Source of the DNA: JACJXW01 sp964418125 | GTDB taxonomy: Bacteria; Bacteroidota; Bacteroidia; Chitinophagales; Saprospiraceae | Assembly: GCA_964418125.1 (NCBI GenBank) | Contig: CAYQKY010000005.1 | Location: 73,163-137,162 of the forward strand | DNA length: 64,000 bases | Direction: 5' to 3' | In this document: piece by piece, positions 59,368-64,000 of the stretch | Layout of the letters: every line of letters begins with the position of its first letter | How positions within the stretch are numbered: position 1 is the stretch's first letter | The notes under the pieces: model-generated | Told to the model about the DNA's origin: nothing | What the model saw: only the letters and a program-made list of their open reading frames with translations | Databases searched by the model: none | Made by a program: the position numbers and the translations under genes

Positions 59368-60447
59368 TTACAATTTCACCATCCGCCCCAGCAGCAAATG
59401 GTCGGCCAGGACCAGGGCGGCCATGGCTTCGACAATGGGTACCGCCCGGGGAACCACGCAGGGGTCATGGCGGCCCTTGCCTTCCACCATTACCTTTTCC
59501 CCCGCTTCATTGACGGATTCCTGGGCCGGGACGATGGTCGCCACAGGCTTGAAGGCCAGCCGAAAATAGATGTCCATTCCGTTGGAAATACCGCCCTGTA
59601 TGCCTCCGGAATGGTTGGTGTCCGTACGGATCACCCCACCTTCGTTGTAGAACCGGTCGTTGTGTTCTGAACCGCGCATCTTAACCCCCTCAAACCCGGA
59701 ACCGTATTCGAAACCCTTACAGGCATTAATGCTCAACATGGCCCGCCCCAGGTTGGCGTGTAATTTGTCAAAAGCGGGATCACCCAGGCCGGGAGGGCAG
59801 CCGGTAACCACGCAGCTGACAACCCCTCCGATGGTGTCGCCCGATTTGCGGACTTCCTTGATCAGCGCTTCCATTTTCCGGGCCATGGAAGCATCCGGGC
59901 AGCGGACGGGATTTGACTCCACCTGGCTGAGGTCGAGTTCATGGTAAGTCTTGTCGAGAACCAGGTGGCCCACCTGGCTCACATAGGCCCTGATGTCGAT
60001 GCCGTGTTTTTGTAAAAACAGCTTGGCTACCGCCCCTGCCGCCACCCGGGCCGCCGTCTCCCGGGCCGAAGAACGGCCCCCGCCCCGGTAATCCCGGATG
60101 CCGTATTTGGCCTGATATGTAAAATCGGCATGGGAAGGCCGGAATTTGTCGGCAATATGGCTGTAATCCTTCGACCGGGCGTCGGCGTTGAAGATCACTA
60201 TGGCGATGGGCGTGCCGGTAGCCTTGCCTTCAAAAACCCCGGAAAGGATCTCTGCCCGGTCCTCTTCTTTGCGCTGCGTGACGATCCTGGATTGCCCGGG
60301 GCGCCGGCGCCTCAGCTCTGCCTGTATGAAATCTTCATCGATCTCCAGCCCGGCCGGGCAGCCGTCCAGGATGAGCCCAATGGCCCGGCCGTGAGATTCG
60401 CCGAATGTCGTTACCCGAAATGCTTGTCCGAATGTATTTCCTGCCAC
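59368..60447 (-). CDS. aroC: Chorismate synthase
   Basis: AroC makes chorismate from EPSP, the last step of the shikimate pathway, using reduced FMN. With a GTG start at 60447 the protein (359 residues) begins MAGNTFGQAFRVTTFGESHG, matching the family exactly; an in-frame GTG at 60483 would add 12 residues and overlap its -7 box. The other signatures are YRGGGRSSARETAARVAAGA and RGSEHND. The gene converges with ribH across palindrome G. Confidence 0.96.
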   Translation of the reverse strand: MAGNTFGQAFRVTTFGESHGRAIGLILDGCPAGLEIDEDFIQAELRRRRPGQSRIVTQRKEEDRAEILSGVFEGKATGTPIAIVIFNADARSKDYSHIADKFRPSHADFTYQAKYGIRDYRGGGRSSARETAARVAAGAVAKLFLQKHGIDIRAYVSQVGHLVLDKTYHELDLSQVESNPVRCPDASMARKMEALIKEVRKSGDTIGGVVSCVVTGCPPGLGDPAFDKLHANLGRAMLSINACKGFEYGSGFEGVKMRGSEHNDRFYNEGGVIRTDTNHSGGIQGGISNGMDIYFRLAFKPVATIVPAQESVNEAGEKVMVEGKGRHDPCVVPRAVPIVEAMAALVLADHLLLGRMVKL

Positions 60448-60482
60448 TGTTCTTATTTTCACTTGCCTTAAAAATGAAGCCA

Positions 60483-60490
60483 CAAAGTTA
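60483..60490 (-). promoter_or_regulatory. Putative -7 box for aroC
   Basis: TAACTTTG on the minus strand matches TAnnTTTG. It supports the GTG at 60447 as the start, with a leader of about 30 nt. Confidence 0.5.
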
Positions 60491-60642
60491 ACAAGACGGA
60501 TGGAACTCTTGCGTCATAATATTGTTTCCATTGATCGGAGACAGAATAAACGGCATGCGAACAAGGTAAGTGACGCTCCGGCTATCCGCTTTTTTACCGG
60601 CGAATCCTTTATATTCGCACTGCTGGAAAAAATGGCAAACGA

Positions 60643-63033
60643 ATGAAACTGTTACCCCGAGATATTTACGAGAGCCTGGAGTTTGATAAGATACTTGAAT
60701 TGCTGGAGAAGGAATGCCTGGGCGAACTCGGCCTGGAAGCCGTCCGGTCCATAGAACCGGCAACCGATATTGAACTGGTTGAACGCAGCCTGAATGAAAC
60801 CCGCGAATTCAAGCTTGCCATAGATGAGAATGACTATCTTCCCGTATCCGCTTATTCGGTTATTACCGAAGAACTGCGCATGCTGGAGGTGGAAGGGTAT
60901 GTGTTGCCGGAGGAAGGCCTTCGCGGCATTCACGCCGTTCTGGCTTTTACCCGCGCAATTTTCCGTTTTTTCAAAGGGGCTCGCCGGGAAACTTATCCCA
61001 CACTGTACGCCAATATCCGTGAAGTATCTTTCGACGAAGGGCTGATCGATGCCATCGAAAAGGTGATCGACGAGGAGGGAAATATTCGTCCGGATGCTTC
61101 TCCGGAACTGATGAAGATCCGCCGGATGATCCAATCTAAGCAAAAGGAACTGGAGCGGCAATTCCGCATCGTCATCAACGAATACCGAAATAAAGGCTGG
61201 CTGTCCGATAATATAGAAAGCTTCCGCAATGGCCGCCGGGTGCTCAGCGTGCCTTCCGAGCACAAGCGCAAGATCCGGGGCATCATCCATGATGAGTCGA
61301 CCACCGGCAAAACGGCATTCATTGAACCGGAGGCCATCATTGAGATCAACAACGACATCTTCGACCTTGAAACGGAGGAACGGCGGGAGATCTATCGCAT
61401 CCTTCGGGAGCTTAGCGCCGAGCTGCGCCCCTACGTCCCTCAGATTCGCGTTTACCAGGACATCCTCGGCCATTTTGATTTCATCCAGGCCAAGGCGCGG
61501 CTGGCCCGGCAAATGAACGCCATACAGCCCAAGGTTTTTCCGAACCCCCATTTCGGCATTCAGAAAGGGCGGCACCCCTTGCTTTACCTGAAAAATGCAA
61601 AGCTGGGCAAGCCGACAATACCATTCGATTTTGTGCTCTTCGGCAACAACCGCATCCTCATGCTCAGCGGCCCCAATGCCGGGGGAAAGTCTATCACCCT
61701 CAAGTCGGTGGGGCTCCTGCAGCTGATGCTCCAGTCTGGCCTGCTGGTGCCTATGGATGAGGGCTCGGAAATGGGCGTCTTCCGGGAGGTCTTCGCCGAT
61801 ATCGGAGACCAGCAATCCATTGAAGACGACCTCAGCACCTACAGCTCCCACCTGGAAAATATGCGCAGCTTCCTGGAGCACGCCGGCAAAGACAGCCTGG
61901 TGCTCATCGACGAGTTCGGCTCCGGGACCGACCCCAAGATCGGCGGGGCCATCGCCGAGGCCATCCTCAAGGAACTCAACAACAGGAAGGTATATGGCCT
62001 GATCACGACCCACTACAGCAACCTCAAAATTTTCGCTTTCAAGAACAAGGGTATCGTCAACGGCTCCATGTACTTCGACAAGGAAAACCTGTCGCCGACC
62101 TACGAGCTGCAGGTCGGCCGCCCGGGAAGTTCCTACGCCTTCGAGATCGCCGAGAAAAGCGGCCTGAGCAAAAAAGTGCTGGACCACGCCAAACACCGAA
62201 CCGGAAAAAATGAGCAGGCCGTCGACCAGTTGCTGGTGGACCTGCAACAGGAAAAACAGGAACTGGAAGACAAGATCCGGGACATGAAAGAACGGGAGGA
62301 GAAGCTCGATAAGCTCATCAAGAACTATGAGCAGCTGCACCGGGAACTGGAATTCCGCCGCAAAAAGATGAAGCTGGAAATGAAAGAACAGGCCTTGCAG
62401 CAGGCTGCGCGCGATAACAAGGAAATGGAGCGAATCGTCCGGGAGATCAAAGAGCAGCAGAACATTGAAAAGGCGAAGGAACTGGCCATGCAGGCCCGCG
62501 AAGAGCGCCGGCAGCTCTCCGAAGAAGTGGGCGGCCTGAGGGAGGAAGTCTACTACAAGCCCACTGCCCGGGAGGACAGGAAAAAAGAGATCGAGGTCGG
62601 CGATTTTGTCAAACTGCGCAGCGGCGGCGCCACCGGCACCGTTGAGTCAATTGACCGCAATAAGGCCGTGGTCACCATGGGGCAGATGCGCATGACCGTC
62701 AAGCTGCGGGACCTACAGCACGCCCAGGCCCCTCTGGAAGTACAGAGCACAAAAAGCGTGCAGGCCGATACGGTCGCCCAGCCGGCGAACTTCGAATCCA
62801 AGCTGGATATCCGCGGCATGCGCTACGATGAAGCCCTGAAAGTGGTGGAGGATTTCGTCGACCAGGCGCTCATTACCAGTACTCACAACCTGCAGATCGT
62901 ACACGGTAAGGGCAATGGCATCCTGCGCAATGCCGTGCGAAAGAAACTCCGGGAATACAATGTGGATATGGACGTCTGGCATCCCGAACAGCAACAGGGG
63001 GGAGATGGGGTGACGCTGGTGGAGATCAAATAG
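60643..63033 (+). CDS. mutS2: Endonuclease MutS2
   Basis: A 796-residue MutS2. The order is the MutS core and clamp regions (about 1-310), the ATPase domain with Walker A in SGPNAGGKSITLKSVG (about residue 343) and Walker B in SLVLIDEFGSGTDPKIGG, a long charged coiled coil (about 520-640), a KOW-like segment (VGDFVKLRSGGATGTV), and the C-terminal Smr nuclease with LDIRGMRYDEAL and HGKGNGILRNAV. MutS2 limits recombination or splits collided ribosomes in studied species. A near-consensus -7 box (TATATTCG) lies upstream. The stop is followed by palindrome H. Confidence 0.96.
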   Translation: MKLLPRDIYESLEFDKILELLEKECLGELGLEAVRSIEPATDIELVERSLNETREFKLAIDENDYLPVSAYSVITEELRMLEVEGYVLPEEGLRGIHAVLAFTRAIFRFFKGARRETYPTLYANIREVSFDEGLIDAIEKVIDEEGNIRPDASPELMKIRRMIQSKQKELERQFRIVINEYRNKGWLSDNIESFRNGRRVLSVPSEHKRKIRGIIHDESTTGKTAFIEPEAIIEINNDIFDLETEERREIYRILRELSAELRPYVPQIRVYQDILGHFDFIQAKARLARQMNAIQPKVFPNPHFGIQKGRHPLLYLKNAKLGKPTIPFDFVLFGNNRILMLSGPNAGGKSITLKSVGLLQLMLQSGLLVPMDEGSEMGVFREVFADIGDQQSIEDDLSTYSSHLENMRSFLEHAGKDSLVLIDEFGSGTDPKIGGAIAEAILKELNNRKVYGLITTHYSNLKIFAFKNKGIVNGSMYFDKENLSPTYELQVGRPGSSYAFEIAEKSGLSKKVLDHAKHRTGKNEQAVDQLLVDLQQEKQELEDKIRDMKEREEKLDKLIKNYEQLHRELEFRRKKMKLEMKEQALQQAARDNKEMERIVREIKEQQNIEKAKELAMQAREERRQLSEEVGGLREEVYYKPTAREDRKKEIEVGDFVKLRSGGATGTVESIDRNKAVVTMGQMRMTVKLRDLQHAQAPLEVQSTKSVQADTVAQPANFESKLDIRGMRYDEALKVVEDFVDQALITSTHNLQIVHGKGNGILRNAVRKKLREYNVDMDVWHPEQQQGGDGVTLVEIK

Positions 63034-63034
63034 G

Positions 63035-63118
63035 GAGTGAATGAAGGAATGAGGGAATGAATATTGCCAACCCTGGGCCTAATCATTCCTTCAATCACTC
63101 ATTCCATCATTCCTTTCC
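63035..63118. repeat. Word-repeat palindrome H between convergent genes
   Basis: The left arm repeats GAATGA(AG)G words; GTGAATGAAGGAATGA (63037-63052) pairs with TCATTCCTTCAATCAC (63083-63098) at 15 of 16 positions. Further ATTCC words (63100-63118) extend the right arm. It fills the 87-bp gap between mutS2 and ndk stops. Confidence 0.8.
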
Positions 63119-63120
63119 TT

Positions 63121-63540
63121 TTAAAACATCTCCGTGGCCGCAAAATGGAAGCTGGCCTCCCGGGCGGCGTTCTCATCCGAATCTGCGCCGTGGACGGCGT
63201 TTTCGCCAATGCTTTTAGCAAACAGCGCGCGGATGGTGCCGGGAGCGGCTTTTGCCGGGTCGGTGGCGCCGATCAGTTCGCGGAAGGACTCCACTGCATT
63301 TTCCTTTTCCAATACGGCGGCGACAATAGGCCCGGAGGACATGAACTCCACCAACTCGCCGTAAAAGGGGCGCTCTTTGTGTATTTCGTAGAATTCACCG
63401 GCCTTTTCCGGAGACAATTTGGTGAGCTTCATCGCTATGATGCGGAAGCCGGCCTCGTTGATCTTCGCCAGGATGGCGCCGATGTGCCCCGCCTGCACGG
63501 CATCGGGCTTAATCATGGTAAACGTTCTGTTTCCAGCCAT
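63121..63540 (-). CDS. ndk: Nucleoside diphosphate kinase
   Basis: Ndk transfers the gamma phosphate among nucleotides through a phospho-His. The 139-residue protein starts MAGNRTFTMIKPDAVQAGHIG when the ATG at 63540 is used; the open frame extends 58 residues upstream but past the -7 box. The active-site His is in GENAVHGADSDENA, and RPFYGELVEFMSSGPIVAAV is the usual lid region. Single gene. Confidence 0.96.
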   Translation of the reverse strand: MAGNRTFTMIKPDAVQAGHIGAILAKINEAGFRIIAMKLTKLSPEKAGEFYEIHKERPFYGELVEFMSSGPIVAAVLEKENAVESFRELIGATDPAKAAPGTIRALFAKSIGENAVHGADSDENAAREASFHFAATEMF

Positions 63541-63577
63541 TATGATATACGTTTTTTTGCGTTCTAAAAAAGCGCTG

Positions 63578-63585
63578 CAAAAGTA
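63578..63585 (-). promoter_or_regulatory. Putative -7 box for ndk
   Basis: TACTTTTG on the minus strand matches TAnnTTTG, about 37 nt upstream of the chosen start. Confidence 0.55.
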
Positions 63586-63682
63586 AGGAAAGTGGAGGGA
63601 AGGGGGAAAGGTGAGCGGGTATTTTTGCCTGGTTGGCCAAAGTTTTTTAGCCTCGCAGACGGGTGCTAACGCCTCTCTCGGC

Positions 63683-63815
63683 AGGGGTTGTGTAAAAAGG
63701 TCAAAACTGGACAAGATTAACAGGGTTTACAACATGTAGCGGATTGTGCCACAGTGGCGTACAAATCCTGAAAATCCTGTCGACCCTGTCTGCATATACT
63801 TATTACACAACCCCT
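63683..63815. repeat. 133-bp element with 13-bp terminal inverted repeats
   Basis: AGGGGTTGTGTAA (63683-63695) and its exact complement TTACACAACCCCT (63803-63815) bound 107 bp with inner symmetry: AACAGGGTTT (about 63719-63728) versus AAATCCTG and AAAATCCTGT words (about 63766-63780). It encodes nothing. The bounded form resembles a miniature inverted-repeat element, but no target duplication was confirmed. Confidence 0.7.
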
Positions 63816-63827
63816 CGCAGACATGGC

Positions 63828-64000
63828 TTATAAATTCGTTCCCACAGCCAGCGGCCGGGCCGCGTCGGTGATAGCGCCGATCTTGGCTGCAAAGCCGGTA
63901 CGTTTTTCGACCTCTTCATCCGTTACAATGTGGATGTCCAGCAACCCTTTGACCTGATGCCCGGTGCGCAGGAAATAGATGTATTCCAGGCTGTTGCCCC
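63828..64000 (-). CDS. C-terminal end of an unidentified protein
   Basis: On the minus strand an open frame enters from the right edge and ends at TAA 63828-63830. The last 56 residues begin GNSLEYIYFLRTGHQV, continue with a strand-like stretch KGLLDIHIVTDEEVEKRTG and finish AARPLAVGTNL. The codon usage resembles neighbouring genes and a word-repeat element lies just downstream, as after other stops here. I do not recognise the family from this fragment. Confidence 0.55.
   Translation of the reverse strand, partial: GNSLEYIYFLRTGHQVKGLLDIHIVTDEEVEKRTGFAAKIGAITDAARPLAVGTNL

Noticed and set aside
60652..62340. 562-codon open frame antisense to mutS2
   Set aside because: mutS2 on the plus strand has all family motifs. 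The antisense frame has no recognisable domain and arises from the base composition of the gene.

Overview
The window looks like a draft chromosomal contig from a free-living Bacteroidota bacterium, most likely of the Saprospiria group (phylum well supported, class inferred). The pointers are a bacillithiol-synthesis gene (bshC), a type IX secretion C-terminal sorting domain, a TonB-dependent receptor with a carboxypeptidase-like N-terminal domain, LytS/LytTR two-component pairs, a TamL-type outer-membrane lipoprotein, DUF2911 and DUF4097 proteins, and at least a dozen copies of the Bacteroidota promoter -7 box TAnnTTTG placed in the right orientation upstream of genes. A 10-N run inside the TonB receptor marks an assembly gap. 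Both window ends cut genes: a dicarboxylate symporter at the left and an unidentified protein at the right.

Layout. 1-8758: symporter, hemE, accD plus a cupin gene, bshC, glpK, and an overlapping mnmH-selD pair that makes 2-selenouridine in tRNA. 8804-12056, minus strand: an outer-membrane barrel, an ECF sigma factor with an overlapping membrane anti-sigma candidate, a DUF4097 adhesin-like protein and a short secreted-peptide remnant. 12150-19373: engB, a PlsB-like acyltransferase, a one-domain voltage-gated cation channel, an exonuclease, a glycosyltransferase, a two-gene coiled-coil module (one member a membrane-anchored PspA/ESCRT-III-like candidate) and a small barrel protein. 19419-27307: secreted proteins, tRNA-His, a large helical-repeat protein, a propeller protein exported by type IX secretion, an FRG-domain protein and a DUF2911-TPR protein.

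27563-42441 is signalling-rich. Three separate LytS-type kinase/LytTR regulator pairs lie within 15 kb. One of them closes a compact TonB receptor-TPR-kinase-regulator operon. Between them are DUF434, NTF2-like, acyl-CoA dehydrogenase, alkaline phosphatase, CotH-like and fructosamine kinase genes. 42782-64000 is mostly housekeeping: folE-fabD, yqgE, an M23 peptidase, purM-nth, tamL divergent from a TrmH-type methyltransferase, a TlpA-like lipoprotein, cytochrome oxidase subunit III, a DUF2256 protein, a zinc-ribbon protein, a ferredoxin-reductase-like protein, pdhA, a TPR anchor protein, ribH, aroC, mutS2 and ndk.

The most unusual signal is non-coding. At least nine intergenic gaps hold short palindromic elements built from a tandemly repeated 7-14 bp word on one arm and its inverted copies on the other. 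Four convergent gene pairs with 66-96 bp gaps are separated almost entirely by such elements. Two elements 23 kb apart share an identical 16-bp arm, and another is a 133-bp unit with perfect 13-bp terminal inverted repeats. I know of no named family with this architecture. Classical hairpin-plus-U-tract terminators are also present elsewhere, so these elements are a separate class. No CRISPR array, intact insertion sequence, prophage or clear defence island was seen.
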